Assembly (NCBI RefSeq): GCF_945859685.1
Contig: NC_079148.1
Span: 44,217,946 to 44,281,945, forward strand
Length of the DNA: 64,000 bases
Direction of reading: 5' to 3'
Source: Eupeodes corollae
Lineage: Eukaryota > Arthropoda > Insecta > Diptera > Syrphidae
The notes below the pieces were generated by a model, which was given only the letters and a program-made list of their open reading frames with translations, ran no database searches and had not been told where the DNA came from. Positions 23,401-31,412 of the stretch are shown in pieces (positions within the stretch are counted from its first letter, which is position 1; every line of letters starts with the position of its first letter). The position numbers were made by a program, and so were the translations under genes.

Positions 23401-26400
23401 TAATCTAGTACCATTGCATAATTTCGGTGCATTTAATTCCTCATAAGTATTATTGGAGCCGCAATTTTCAAGTCTAGTTTATGGGAAGGAAGTTCTAATG
23501 TATTCAAAGAATTCAAAAATTCGATTGGAATATCAATAGCATCATCTTGATCAGTCAGATTATCAATAGAAAGATAAGTTTTTTTGATGGGCTTCAAACA
23601 TTGAAAGAATTTTATGATTTATGCTTGGAACAGAATCGTTTTTAGGTTCTAAAATCACTCGTTCGCGTTACCAGTCATCCGTTTTTTCTGAAATTTGGGC
23701 GACGGGTAAACATTAGCTTTTAATAATGTTGGTTCTATTAGTACTTCACCATTATTATTTAAAATATTTCCATTTCCTATATCCAAAAGAGTTCTTGAAA
23801 ATTGTGCTGCATTACTATCACCACCCAAATGTACGCGCATATTTGTGGTCAATCTTAAAAGTTTGACAGAAGTCCACAGAAACGACGATTTTATACCTCT
23901 TGGCACACCTGCAAACAGTATCACAACACCTCTCATCGGACGTTACTCAGTTCTAAAATTCCTAAGTGTACGATCCAGAGCTTCAGGCTGGTCGCGGCAT
24001 TATTAATTAAACTTCACTTCACTTTTAATTAAACTTCACTTCACTTCAATCCACTTCTTAATTATTTATTTAATAGAAATAGTTTTAAAATTGATATTTT
24101 ACAAATATCAAATTGTCATCCATACGTCATTACATAGCTGTCATTTTACGTCAATTACATAGCTGTCATTTGCGTTTTGTTATTCCAAGTCTGATTCTTT
24201 TTTGTTATAAAACGTTTTATAGTGACTGACGTTTAATGTCAAGTCACACGGGAACGCTGTCGAACGGGATAAAAAGTATCCTATGTCCGTCTCCTGGCTC
24301 TAAGCTACCTCCCTACCAATTTTCAGCCAAATCTGTTCTGCCGTTCTTGAGTTATAAGTGGTGTAACTAACACGACTTTCTTTTATATATATAGATTATT
24401 TATTTTTTGTATATGAAAACAACATTTGTATTTTACTTCCTTAAACTTTGTTACTAAAGTACTACTTTTAACTGAGGACTGGACCAAGAACATAATATGA
24501 ATCGGAAATTCAGCCTTTTCCAAAAACGCAGCACAAATTTATTAATTTTTGACCAACTGATGATCCAGGGGGGGGGGGTTCATATGAGCCATAAAGCTTA
24601 TACAGTAAAGTTGTATAGACAAATTTCATCTATAGATTTATTAGTATTTTGACGACTTTCACCACAAAGTGGTTTGCTGATAAAAACAACTAAAATTTTT
24701 GTTTTCACTCAATTTAGAATTTGAAAAAAACTTAAGTAATGCTTTAAATTATTTTCATGAAAATTGTTCCTAAGAAAAACAGACATATAGGAACTATATG
24801 GTATGATAGTTCCTATATGTCTCTGCATTAGTAAACAATTTTGAACTAGAACTTTTAATCAAATATGACATTACGACGATAGAGAAGTCGAAAAAAGTGG
24901 GTACCCCGATTCCGTCCGTCTTTCTGTCGTTCCTGGCTTCTACAATCCAAACAATTGTGTTGATTGAAATTAAAGTTTTCAGACGATTTTAATTTTATTA
25001 ATACAAAAAATAACAGCAGTCTCCATACCAATTTGTTGGTTAAAACATGTGATTTTTCTAAAACTTTCTTTAAATTTTGTGTTCTTAATTTGACTTCTTT
25101 CTATAAGAAAAACATATTTTGGTATTATTCCTCAAAAACCTTTATTTTGTTCTTAAATTTTCTCAAGCCCTTATGGACCTTTTTTGATTTAAAAAAAAGT
25201 ATTAATTTTGTTTGACGAAATTTAAATGTAAAATGTACATGCATTTATAAGCCCATTGTTTAGTGCTTACCAAACTATTTTTAAGACAGCATTTAAAATG
25301 ATTTTCGAAAAAAAATAAAATAATCTAGATTTTTTGAAAAATAAAATGGCATTTAAATTTTTGAGAAAAATTTATTTTGTGGGTACATTTTTAAATTTTA
25401 AAATATAGGAAATATTTTTAAACAGACTTTTTGGAAGAAATTAGCAAAGTTGAAGCGATCCAGTCGTGCATTTTATTTATTTCACAATTGGTTTTCTGTT
25501 GAATACAAAAGATCTTAAAAGATTTTAAAAAGTTAAATAAATCTACTTTTGAAGTGAATTTGCTTTGGATGCTCTAGAACTAATATTTAAACACGAATTT
25601 CAACAATATAATTGTCCCAAAAACATCAAAAGTGACACTTTTGTTAAACTAATGGCTAATTGAAAAACATAATAAACGGGGCATATCTACTGATATACAA
25701 GCTTTGAATCTCTTGAGATTTGAAGTGAAAAGAGATTCTGAAACGTGTGATTTGTGAGTGCCACACAAACGTTTCTTCCCAACTTATTTGTTTACCTTAA
25801 TTCGTTTTGATTTATTTTTTTAGAGAAATTATGTAGGTACTCAAAAGCACCTATTTACTTAAATTCAAGAACCAAACATTTTTCTCCCTAAAATTTTTAA
25901 GTTTTGTTGACTCCTTTAAGATCAAAATACGAGTAAGCAGACTAATAGCGATAGAAATAATAAACTCTCGAAAATAGAGTTCGAAAAAACTTCGTCAAAA
26001 AAGCCCGACAATTCTTCATATCAGATCCTCTCTCACTTTCTGGATTTTTAATTTTTAGTGTTCTTAGCATAAATAGAAATGGATACAAGAAACGTTTTTA
26101 TTTTATTTTTGGAAAAAAAGCTACGTTTCAAAACAGTTTCTTACATTTCTGCGTGAAATGCAGCAAAAACCCTCTAAACTATTTTTTTTAAGCTCTTAAA
26201 TATGGCATATTTAGAAAACTTTTGGAATCTGCGAATGCTTTCATATGTATAATTTGATATCTAAAGTTATCATTTTAGAAATTAAATGTGTAAAGGTAAG
26301 GTTAATATACTCGCACATATTATGTTATTTAAATTTTGTTAGCCTCCTTTACAAAACATTAAAGATAATTTTTAAGCGGAGAGTAAAAACTCATCTAAGT

Positions 26401-27902
26401 GTATGAACCCCACCCCCCCTGATGAAAAGTCTGGATCCGCCCTTGGCCGCGATAACCAAGTTCGATAATGTTTTGACATTTGAAGCGAATTTAATCCAAG
26501 CGAATCGATACGCATAATATAAAATTATCAAATTCGCAAGTTTTTAAGCTCGATTCGCTACTCATAATGAGGGCCATAATATTGATTCAACATTTACCAT
26601 TAAATATAATGGATTGTAAAATAGTGAAGAGAATAAACGTGTTAATGATGTCATAAGGCCTGTGCATCATTATAAACTCATGCTCATGGTTTAGATATAT
26701 TCATTTTCCAGCTTTCTTAGAAATTGAACGATTTAAAGATCATGACTGAAAGGTTTGACCACCAAGCTTATGTAAGTTTACGACGCTAGGACTTTTTCTT
26801 TGAAACTTCACTAGGAACTGTAATTTTTCGAATAATCATCGAGCTCTAGATGCTTTAGAAAACCAACATTACTCACATTATAGTAGGTATATGAGTTACA
26901 GCTTACAATTTTCAAAAAATTGGTTGAAAATTACCTCGAAAGAATTATGTACACATCTTCCACTTATGGCAAACTCCAAATTGTATATTGGAATAAAAAT
27001 TCAACAAAAATATATCGCTTATTTTCTAAACCGACCTGTAGGATTAAGCATATCCAAATATTGTATTTCTTCATTTTGTTTCCTAAACAGTCAAGTTGTC
27101 TTTTTTAAATTAAGTATAATAAAGCAATTTTCTTCTTACTGTCCTCCATCATCTTCATTTTATTAAAAAACTTAATTTTTTTAAACCAATCAAGTCAATC
27201 GCAGTTCACGATTTAGTTGTCAAAAACAAAAATACCCTGCCGACAACAATACTATCTCAAAAATCTTAAGGCTCCAGTCGCTTTTGAAAAACATGACATT
27301 GAATGCCCTTGCAATTCCAACATAAACCTTGCTTCACCTTTCAACACAAGCCACAGACCACTTAGGTCGCGCTGCCGTTCAAAAATTTGATCAATTAGTT
27401 TTTATTCATTCCAAACAAGAACTCATCGCAACTCACCTGTCCGGCTGTGTAGTATCGGGAGATGATTCCCTTGGCGAATTCTCCACCGGCTTCGTGGGGG
27501 CGCGGTGACTTCATATGATACGCATCACCACATACTCCACATCGTCCAGCATTTTGTTCCCATTGTACCGCATAACCACCGCAAAAGAGCTCGTTGTCAT
27601 TGTAGTTGACCGGATTTGGATAACCAAATCGCCACATAGCGTTGCGTGCTGGTGGATCCATTAGTCGTCCATGTCCCGCCACAAGTGGTAACACATTCGT
27701 AAAGGTCTTGAAGCAAAAAATTTAGGATTTTTTAAAAGTAGTTACATTAAGAGATAGGGAATTCATAAATCTTAAACATTCAGGGTCTCAATTATTCTGA
27801 TACTGGGCTTACCTGTAGTAAAAGTGGTATCAGTACCAGAAAACTGCTGGATATTGTTGCACCAACAGTTGACACGATCACGTTTCTGCTGTGCCTCCCC
27901 AT
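7766..27902 (-). CDS. AA15 lytic polysaccharide monooxygenase, 5' four exons (3' end not in window)
   Basis: This secreted copper enzyme oxidatively cleaves polysaccharides such as chitin or cellulose (AA15 family knowledge). Four exons join in phase: 27902-27813, 27706-27437, 8300-7988 and 7916-7766, all with GT/AG borders, giving 274 codons plus 2 nt. Exon 1 and the start of exon 2 encode a hydrophobic signal peptide ending ...LPLVAG, so that His42 becomes the N-terminal His of the histidine brace (HGRLMDPPARNAMWR). The second brace His is in LTANHYGRFEMFLC (residue 132, mature position 91). The ETFRNCADIAI segment in exon 4 carries the likely axial aromatic (inferred). Many cysteines (CGVCGD, CTQC) fit a disulfide-rich secreted protein. 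The frame stays open at the exon 4 splice donor and the C-terminal exon was not found. Intron 2 is 19,136 bp and contains the maltase gene. Confidence 0.88.
8301..8739. other. LPMO intron 2 start, upstream of maltase
   Basis: This is AT-rich sequence with no coding signal. It lies between the LPMO exon 3 acceptor and the region conserved with the decayed maltase copy. Confidence 0.45.
8740..8970 (+). promoter_or_regulatory. Putative maltase promoter, conserved in the decayed duplicate
   Basis: The block resembles 12890-13068 plus 17827-17916. Shared phrases are the ATTTTCAATTGAT block, the TATTTTCTTTACACAATTC-like block, GCGTAACCCTGATAAATAT (8843-8861) and CCTCTGAAGTGGTAGATCAG (8882-8901). 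TGATAA is a GATA-factor motif, common upstream of insect gut digestive genes (inference). ATAAATAT at 8855 could serve as a TATA-like element. The start site is not determined. Confidence 0.45.
8971..11124 (+). CDS. Alpha-glucosidase / maltase (GH13), complete, 7 exons
   Basis: This secreted enzyme releases glucose from the non-reducing ends of maltose-type and sucrose-type substrates. The exons are 8971-9501, 9555-10133, 10198-10305, 10368-10515, 10584-10776, 10837-10980 and 11061-11124. All introns are short with GT/AG borders, and together the exons give 588 codons plus TAA, the normal length for insect maltases. Residues 1-23 form a signal peptide (MKSFLFLTLSGIILSLW...). Conserved GH13 blocks are YQIYPRSFKDSNGDGIGDL, DFVPNHSS, GFRIDAVP (nucleophile Asp236), LLIETYS (acid/base Glu309) and WVMGNHDQRRVGSR (transition-state Asp375). 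All catalytic residues are present, so I expect it to be functional. It lies antisense within LPMO intron 2 and is followed by a decayed tandem copy. Confidence 0.95.
11195..11205 (+). terminator. Maltase polyadenylation signals
   Basis: Two overlapping AATAAA-type hexamers (11195-11200 and 11200-11205) lie about 70 bp after the maltase stop codon and are followed by an A-rich stretch. Confidence 0.55.
11206..11688. other. Intergenic AT-rich stretch
   Basis: No coding or repeat feature is recognised between the maltase 3' end and the fold-back element. Confidence 0.4.
11692..12552. mobile_element. Fold-back / MITE-like element with CCGTACGG arrays
   Basis: The element starts GGCCTCTTTCACACGAGAC and ends with a degenerate inverted copy (GTGTGAAAGAGGTC). 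It is flanked by a 3-bp duplication TAT (11689-11691, 12553-12555). An internal inverted end (to 12026) makes 11692-12026 a near-perfect palindrome with arms of about 75 bp. The remainder repeats the same motifs (GACGATTTTTATTCGTCTG, CCGTACGG). The three ends suggest one copy inserted into or recombined with another. It is non-coding; a 3-bp duplication fits PIF/Harbinger-type mobilisation (inference). Confidence 0.7.
12553..12889. other. Short unassigned stretch
   Basis: No gene or repeat is recognised between the fold-back element and the duplicated maltase promoter. Confidence 0.4.
12890..13068 (+). pseudogene. Duplicate of the maltase upstream region
   Basis: The sequence aligns by eye with the maltase promoter at about 8680-8861: ATTTTCAATTGATTCATCGAT, CATATTTGCTTATACAATTC, and TTCGCATAACCATGATAAATAT as the last shared block. 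It then breaks at the CR1-like insertion. The companion coding remnant resumes at 17827. GATAA is retained. Confidence 0.6.
13665..14861 (+). CDS. LINE ORF1 protein with PHD-like zinc finger and Ser/Asn tracts
   Basis: The product is a 398-aa ORF1 protein. Residues 1-65 form a PHD-like finger (CGKCLKICD... CYGNCHRTFHVEC... FCNEC), which would bind zinc and perhaps histone tails. A short coiled-coil-like stretch follows (IENLQKQYNQLNIKVDE). A basic segment (NKRKCDEL, PPNKKSSE) may be a nuclear signal. A long poly-Ser tract encoded by TCA repeats (about 14235-14350) and a poly-Asn tract encoded by AAC repeats (about 14387-14505) come next. The C-terminal 110 residues (VLFLSKLSPSTNALDIKNYL...) resemble an RNA-binding fold (inferred). 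The ATG at 13665 has the context AAAATGT. The ORF overlaps the ORF2 frame at its 3' end. Confidence 0.85.
14903..17731 (+). CDS. LINE ORF2: AP endonuclease and reverse transcriptase
   Basis: The product is 942 aa from the first ATG, but the same frame is open back to 14783. The upstream codons encode an endonuclease start (YYQNVNGLRTKT), so the real protein is probably longer. Endonuclease motifs are LTETWL, VGDFNLPNLNW and a DRHHPAL variant of the SDHxP motif. Reverse transcriptase motifs are TPGPDGVPSYIL, RPIAKLSV, HGFVKKRSTVTNL, FTDFSKAFD (A), SGVPQGSHLGPILF (B) and YADDIKLF (C). No internal stop or frameshift is seen. The protein would nick target DNA and prime cDNA synthesis in the nucleus. 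Confidence 0.92.
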   Translation: MVYKNVNNLPHDVIILTETWLNFSILDSELFDASYQIFRRDRHDEEDSNVVGGGILFAIKTSLTCYLIDDFRATGVEALCIKIKLKSGHLFIISAYIPPSSNNEAYEKINDCIENIYVLMEPEDEILIVGDFNLPNLNWTKIDDDNFHVPINASSLNELTCIDGMSSCGLSQFNGMRNRFGKILDLVFFVDTINNEIAVLPATVKLIDEDRHHPALDISLGLNMSSPYNNNNNNKLEFDFSKCNFVDLFDMLITVNWNQLFCNCNIEDMCNNFYRTLFNCFYETIPLKRSRFASNAPPWFDTRIKNLKNKRNKAWVKYNITRTDDDYRTFLILKQLFSDYSNILYDDYICKIEHGIKSNPDSFWNFVNNKRKTCGYPNSMSNNSSTSHDPKIIANMFANQFKVAFEESDFNNSSSFSSSSDSFTHLNAINFEISEDTVAQHILKLDECFTPGPDGVPSYILKKCASYLSYPLCVLFNASLKSSIFPVIWKSSFIIPIHKKGPKNEIMNYRPIAKLSVIPKLFESIVSNVLSFHCSSLICDSQHGFVKKRSTVTNLFNFVSFCLDVFEKRGQVDCVFTDFSKAFDKLCHNTLILKLYHLGFNNNFINWISSYLKNRRYSVLFRNESSIQFVVNSGVPQGSHLGPILFVLFINDLVSNLKNSSVLIYADDIKLFKSIKSSSDCLLLQEDLTIFREWCNKNRLVLNVDKCKTMSFTRKKIPFLYDYMFDSCPVCKVSMFSDLGIILDPKLSFNDHLSYIIKKANRVLGFIKRFGRDFRDPYVLKLLFISFVRPILEYGCVVWSPYYSIHVSRIEAIQKRFLRFCLRSLPWARENLFPPYSQRLALISLPSLTNHRKYLQFCFIVGIINGSISLPSVLSKLNFSFSRASLRRQQPIIQIFSRSNYGVCSPLNQLITIYNEFHFCLESVNDNIKCKQFKLMFFNNIV
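17943..19184. mobile_element. 1.24-kb non-autonomous TIR element inside the maltase pseudogene
   Basis: The ends are GGCTGCGTTCAATCTC and its exact reverse complement, with further matches (GATAGGGTA) a few bases inward. A 3-bp duplication ATT flanks it (17940-17942, 19185-19187). No transposase is recognised inside. It carries a 280-bp MITE (18400-18679). The 3-bp duplication suggests a PIF/Harbinger-type source (inferred). Confidence 0.75.
18400..18679. mobile_element. 280-bp MITE, copy 1
   Basis: The terminal inverted repeat is AGCCTAGTACATACTT, with a 3-bp duplication TTA (18397-18399, 18680-18682). The copy at 53914-54193 has exactly the same length in inverted orientation and is flanked by ATA. 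The TWA duplications fit PIF/Harbinger-type MITEs. The open frames across it are fortuitous. Confidence 0.85.
19344..20554. other. LPMO intron 2 sequence, nothing recognised
   Basis: This is AT-rich sequence between the maltase pseudogene and a mariner relic. I found no coding exon, repeat terminus or RNA gene. Confidence 0.4.
20555..21255 (+). mobile_element. Internally deleted mariner element (DD34D)
   Basis: The terminal inverted repeats contain TGTGTTCAAAAAGTACCCGG at both ends (20560 onward; reverse complement near 21230-21250). TA precedes the left end; the right flank has mutated to AA. The body is only about 700 bp, so the N-terminal half of the transposase gene is gone. Confidence 0.85.
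20660..21170 (+). pseudogene. Mariner transposase remnant
   Basis: The frames read KVLLTVFFEFNGIAHQEIL, then LLHHDNAPTYSSLLVRNLL, then SLDMAPCDFFLF, then KKRWHNCI, with stops between them. The two visible catalytic aspartates (HHDNAP and MAPCDFF) are separated by 34 residues, matching mariner DD34D. The first Asp region is deleted. The copy is dead. Confidence 0.85.
21256..21794. other. Unassigned intronic stretch
   Basis: Nothing recognisable between the mariner relic and the zeste-like fragment. Confidence 0.4.
21795..22313 (-). pseudogene. Fragment of a zeste/Myb-SANT-like DNA-binding protein
   Basis: Reading the minus strand from about 22313, after a TTTAAAG acceptor-like sequence, the frame gives NQFARLVQLMETNPDMASAM... 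YWHSFAEPLNNLGPP. This matches the N-terminal helix pattern of zeste-type Myb/SANT-like proteins (family recalled, not searched). Such domains occur both in host regulators and next to Harbinger transposases. A second frame (21795-22016) may continue it after a frame change. Neither a start nor a complete domain is present, so I treat it as a retained or transposed exon fragment. Confidence 0.45.
22379..22680 (+). mobile_element. tRNA-derived SINE, copy 1
   Basis: The head has pol III promoter-like boxes: TGGCATGATGGTAAGTGCG (box A-like) and GGTTCGATCTC (box B), 40-45 bp apart. The body contains GAATTGACAAATTCTCCAAG, CTGTAGGTCCCTTCCATC and CACAGGAATGGTTGAGAGTT. The same sequence recurs at 63720-64000 and, more diverged, on the minus strand at 45440-45598. 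No intact tRNA cloverleaf is expected. Confidence 0.8.
23131..23388 (-). pseudogene. Helitron Pif1-like helicase fragment (C terminus)
   Basis: The frame contains CFAMSINKARTLRVAGIYI, then CFTQGQFYVACSRVSSAKNLY. This is the C-terminal Pif1 motif with Q-x-Y-V-A-x-S-R-V. It ends shortly before the Helitron 3' hairpin, as expected for the family. Confidence 0.8.
23655..23936 (-). pseudogene. Helitron Pif1-like helicase fragment (upstream part)
   Basis: The frame reads RGVVILFAGVPRG, then LWTSVKLLRLTTNMRVHLGGD, then AAQFSRTLLDIGNG. This is the middle of a RepHel helicase; FAG-x-x-R corresponds to the FGGDFRQ-type motif, here damaged. An internal deletion and frameshift separate it from the C-terminal piece. 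Confidence 0.75.
24600..25460. repeat. Dispersed repeat family G, copy 1
   Basis: It shares blocks GAGAAGTCGAAAAAAGTGGG and CGATTCCGTCCG, TGGCATTTAAATTTTTGA and a CCAGTCGTGCATTTTATT end with 51945-52800 and 54430-54565. A perfect 16-bp stem hairpin (24781-24796 with 24807-24822) lies near its start. It is non-coding. Confidence 0.6.
26457..27436. other. LPMO intron 2, 5' part; nothing recognised
   Basis: This is AT-rich sequence from the hAT-like element to the LPMO exon 2 donor site (GTGAGT at 27436). The longer open frames here have no family resemblance and are treated as chance. Confidence 0.45.
27437..27902 (-). CDS. LPMO exons 1 and 2 (start codon, signal peptide, first histidine)
   Basis: The start is the ATG at 27902-27900 (MGRHSRNV...). 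Exon 1 ends at 27813 before GTAAGC, and exon 2 runs 27706-27437 before GTGAGT. Exon 1 gives 30 residues with a hydrophobic core FLVLIPLLL. Exon 2 gives 90 residues including HGRLMDPPARNAMW and CGGYAVQWEQNAGRCGVCGD. The 5' leader just upstream contains a CGT microsatellite (about 27917-27933) and a plausible splice acceptor near 27946, implying a further non-coding 5' exon. Confidence 0.88.
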
Positions 27903-28659
27903 GATCTTCGTTTTCGTCGTCGTCGTCGTCGTTGGAGCGTTCTTCTGAAAATCGAAACCATAAAGAAAGATCATTAAAATTTTGTTCGATGAGAGCGTCC
28001 CGCGGGTATAACACTGCGAGCGATGTAAAGAAGACACAATGCGCTGCTGATGGAACAAGGAACTGGTCTTAATCTTAACGTTTCATTGGTAAACAAAACA
28101 ATGCTAGCAGTTTAGTTGATCTGAGAGTTTATGGCCTCTTCGAAGTGCAAGGTCGTTTGATAAAATAATTGCTACGAGTATTTTTGTATACTTAGTGATT
28201 TTTCTTGAATGAACTGACGACTTTTTTTTTGTTTTAATTGTTGTTGGTTCAGACACTACTTGTTGAGTTTCGGAGATAAACAATGGCTTAAGGGGGAGTA
28301 CATATAGGTTTTTATAATATTACACAGTACACCATATGACTCGGGTCAGTTTGCTGATTAGAGTCGATAAAAATAACAAACAATGAAGGTGCATTTATGG
28401 TTTAATAGTTTTTTTAATTTATTACTAATAATTTTGATTGTTTTTGGAAAATGGACGTAGTCGCATCTTTGTCATAAATATTATAGGTGCATACACTATG
28501 CATCATTAAGGTCTTGTGGTCAGCAATTATTCAATTCAGTGGCTTTTTGTGTCTCAATCATTTTTTCTACTTGAAAAATAAGGAGGTAGATGAGATACAT
28601 CTTATCACCTGTAATTGAACTTATTTGGAGCCGCACAGTTCACAATCATAACAAATTGG
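27903..28659 (-). promoter_or_regulatory. LPMO 5' leader and upstream region
   Basis: The leader upstream of the ATG holds a CGT microsatellite and a TTTTCAG acceptor near 27946, so the transcription start is probably further right. I see no diagnostic promoter motif. Confidence 0.3.
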
Positions 28660-28921
28660 TAATAGTAGTAGTAGTAGTAGATTAGATTTTTATTGGTTCA
28701 TATTTTTTTCTTTTTAGAGATTGAATACAATATTTAGGATACATAAAATCGTTTGAGCATGGCATTTGCCGTCTGCCAGATTGACAATACAATATAAACT
28801 CTATATATGTGTTTGATAAAATTACATTTTTAATTTAATAGTTCAGTCTTTATTTTAATTAAGGATTAAGATTCCGTTTGCATATATATTTTTTTTTTTT
28901 AACTGTAGGTAAGTTCTAATT

Positions 28922-30800
28922 TCAAAAATCACCGTTTTTAATTCTGTTCCTATATCTAAGAGCAGTTTTTAGGAAATCATACAATAAATCAACATTCATT
29001 TGATTTAATAAGAAAATACAATGTTCTTCGGTTAAGGTATCATTTCCAAATAAGTTTCTTCTTATTTCACGCAAAACTGGACACCTTCCCAAGAAATGAA
29101 TGATGTCTTCACGTTCTCGCCGGTTGCATAAATCGCAAAAAATCGGTAATTCACTTCTATGTGGTATGTAATTGAGTTGGAGCAATTCGCCTCGTAATCG
29201 GAACATCATTGAAATTGTGCTTGTATTATTTTCATCTTTGAAGTAGTTGTTTTCGTTGAAAGTGTAATCCAGGCGATTATATATAGTTCGGTGAAGAGAT
29301 CCTGCTGCTTCTTCCTCTTGTTTTTCCCTATATCTAAGGTCGTACAATAAGGGTCTCGCAGTACTTGGATCATCTATATTTATATCAAGTACAAATCCAC
29401 ACTCTTCAGCTAAACATTCCCATTCTTTAAAAAATCCTCTTTTGCTTTGCACCACTTGAATGGCGACCATCTTAGGGAGCCGGTGATCAGGCAATTGCAT
29501 GACACGGAGAACATAGTCAACTTGTAGTTTGAGTGTTTTAATTAGTAACGGTGGCAATCCAGTCTCAATCATAAGCATATAGTTCGGTTCGTTGGGGGGG
29601 AGTTGAAATGCTCGTTTCAGGTAGTACCTTAAAAGTTCCTCAACCGATTCATATTCTGAACCTCCCCATACCTGTGCAGCATAAAAGATGATTGATTCTG
29701 CTAAAGTTTCAAAGACCCGATATTTACTACTGTGCCTTATGAATCTGTTGTTGAAGCAATTTTTCCAGGTAGCGTTTATTGCAGTTTTTGCCTTAGATAA
29801 TTTATCTTTTAAATGTTTATCCATTTTCATATTTTGTGTGAATAGTACACCAAGATATTTGTATTCTTTTACAACCTCAACAGCATTCCCTTCGTAATAC
29901 CATTTCTCGTTTGCACTAGTTCTGCCTGCTCCCTTTCGAATTACCATAACTTTGGACTTATCCGGATTAACCATAAGATTCCACAACTTACAGAATTCTT
30001 GGAGCTTATTTAACATTAACTGTAGAGTTTCAGGTGAGTTTGCCATCATTACTACATCATCTGCAAAAAGAAGGGCTTTAATTTGCAGTCCCGCAAATTC
30101 TATACCACCAGGTAGACTATAGACCAAGTCGTTTATAAAAAGTGCAAATAGATCGGGGCTTAGAGGACAGCCTTGTCTGACTCCTGTTTTGGTTGCAAAC
30201 CACTCTGATCTATTAGCACCATTCCATACTGACGATTTCGTATCTCGATAGATATTTTGAATGAGTTGACCAAATTTTAAGGACATTCCAAGCCCGTACA
30301 GCTTGTACATTAGGGCATCCCGGTCGACCGTGTCGAACGCTGCTCTAAAATCCACGAAGATGACATACAACTTTTTACTTCTTGCGAGATATGAGTCAGC
30401 AATACTTTTGAACACGAAAATGTGATCAATAGTAGAGTAGCCCGATCTAAAGCCCGCCTGAAATTCACTTAAGAGATTTTTTGATGAAATCCACATTTTG
30501 AGCCGATTCTGAAGTACTGAAGTGAAAATTTTATAGGAGGCATTTCGAAAGGAAATACCTCTGTAGTTCGCAGGATTCATTGCACAACCTTTCTTGTAAA
30601 TGGGAAACACTAAAGCTTCCTTAAACTGTTCAGGTATTACACCATTTTCCATGACGCTGTTAATTAGGCCGGTTAGCGTCTGAATGAGATTATTCGATCC
30701 GTACTTGTAAAATTCTACAGGTATCCTATCCGATCCAGCTGCTTTGCCATCCTTGAATCCATTAACAATAGAAGAAACTTCTTGTATAGTGATAGGTGAA
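28922..30800 (-). pseudogene. LINE reverse transcriptase (intact from the RT core to the stop)
   Basis: At least 576 codons are open, and the frame extends in phase to an in-frame TAA near 30805. RT motifs are KDGKAAGSDRIPVEFYKYG, ANYRGISFRNASYK, EFQAGFRSGYSTIDHIF, IFVDFRAAFDTVD (A), TGVRQGCPLSPDLFALF (B) and LLFADDVVMMA (C). A C-terminal CDLCNRREREDIIHFLGRC motif is probably a zinc knuckle. The catalytic core is complete. Only the upstream stop and a frameshift at about 31000 disable it. Confidence 0.85.
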
Positions 30801-31001
30801 TCTTAAATAGGCTCTTGAAAGTTAGGTGGGGCGTAATGGTACTTGGATATCTCTTTTGATGTTGGGTTTAAAAGTTGCTGGAAATGGTTCTGCAAAGCTT
30901 GCGGGCTTAAGCTGTTGTCAATAATATATTTAGTACCATTTAAATTGCGAGCTAGGGTCCAAAATTCTGAAGAGTTCATAGCGAGAGTGAGTTTAAGCGC
31001 C

Positions 31002-31412
31002 TCAGATTCGAAAAACTTTTAAATACGATTCCTTGGCAAACCTGGTACTGGCTTTACGGAATAGTTTTAGCCAGGCATAGGACACATCCCTTGCCTTTTT
31101 ACAGCTTTCATCAAACCAGCGATCCTTGAATGCTATGCGTTTTTTCTTCAATCTGCTGGAAGGATTTGCTTGCTTAATTATTTCCTCTAGATCGTTGAAA
31201 TTCGCAACTTCATGATTTTGTAGAGCCTCATCTAAATTCTCTTTATAGGAGTGTTCATTGCTATTATGCCAAACTATCTTTGGGAGGAGTTCCATGTTTG
31301 TGGTTGTGACATTAGCTACCTCTGAATGGTTGAAGGAAACCACAATCGGCATGTGGTCTGAAAATGGCTCGTTTAATACCTCGAAATCGACAACATGATT
31401 GGTAATATTCTA
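31002..31412 (-). pseudogene. LINE endonuclease C-terminal fragment
   Basis: The frame gives NHVVDFEVLNEPFSDHMPIVV, the SDHxP catalytic block of AP-type endonucleases, then a basic linker (SSRLKKKRIAFKDRWFDESC). It ends in a frameshift before the RT frame. Upstream endonuclease motifs are absent because of 5' truncation. Confidence 0.75.

Larger units (their letters stand above)
22987..24395 (-). mobile_element. Helitron remnant
   Basis: On the minus strand it begins TCTATATATATAAAAGAAAG at 24395 and ends CTAG at 22987, with A before and T after, as Helitrons insert between A and T. A GC-rich hairpin (CCCGGGTGAAGTCGGG region) precedes the 3' end. The 5' segment (GTGTTAGTTACACCACTTATAACTC...) is typical of insect Helitrons, from memory. 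Inside are two pieces of a Pif1-type helicase; the Rep/HUH part is gone. Confidence 0.85.
22849..26448. mobile_element. hAT-like non-autonomous element containing a Helitron
   Basis: The ends carry GGCGGATCCAG in inverted orientation (near 22853 and 26430-26442). An 8-bp direct repeat GCGATAAC flanks the element (22841-22848 and 26449-26456), the duplication size of hAT elements. G/C tracts follow both termini. A third terminus-like block GATCCAGGGGGGGGG lies internally at about 24563. No transposase is present. A 1409-bp Helitron sits at 22987-24395, and 24600-25460 is related to 51945-52800 (a second dispersed family). Confidence 0.7.
28660..31412 (-). mobile_element. LINE (endonuclease remnant + RT), 5'-truncated, 3' tail of CTA repeats
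   Basis: It reads from about 31412 down to a TAG repeat on the plus strand (28665-28681), that is, a CTA-repeat tail. The frame contains the endonuclease end (EPFSDHMPIVVSF), a long linker, RT and a C-terminal cysteine motif. The same family occurs in plus orientation at 41120-43630. A jockey/CR1-group relative is plausible; the clade is not assigned. Confidence 0.85.

Noticed and set aside
26891..27166. Candidate small gene of 91 codons
   Set aside because: It has AT-rich composition, an overlapping alternative frame, no recognisable motif and an intron location.
8301..27436. Two separate LPMO genes rather than one with a giant intron
   Set aside because: The exon phases join exactly, the histidine brace is split between the two parts with the expected spacing, and neither part has its own complementary half nearby.
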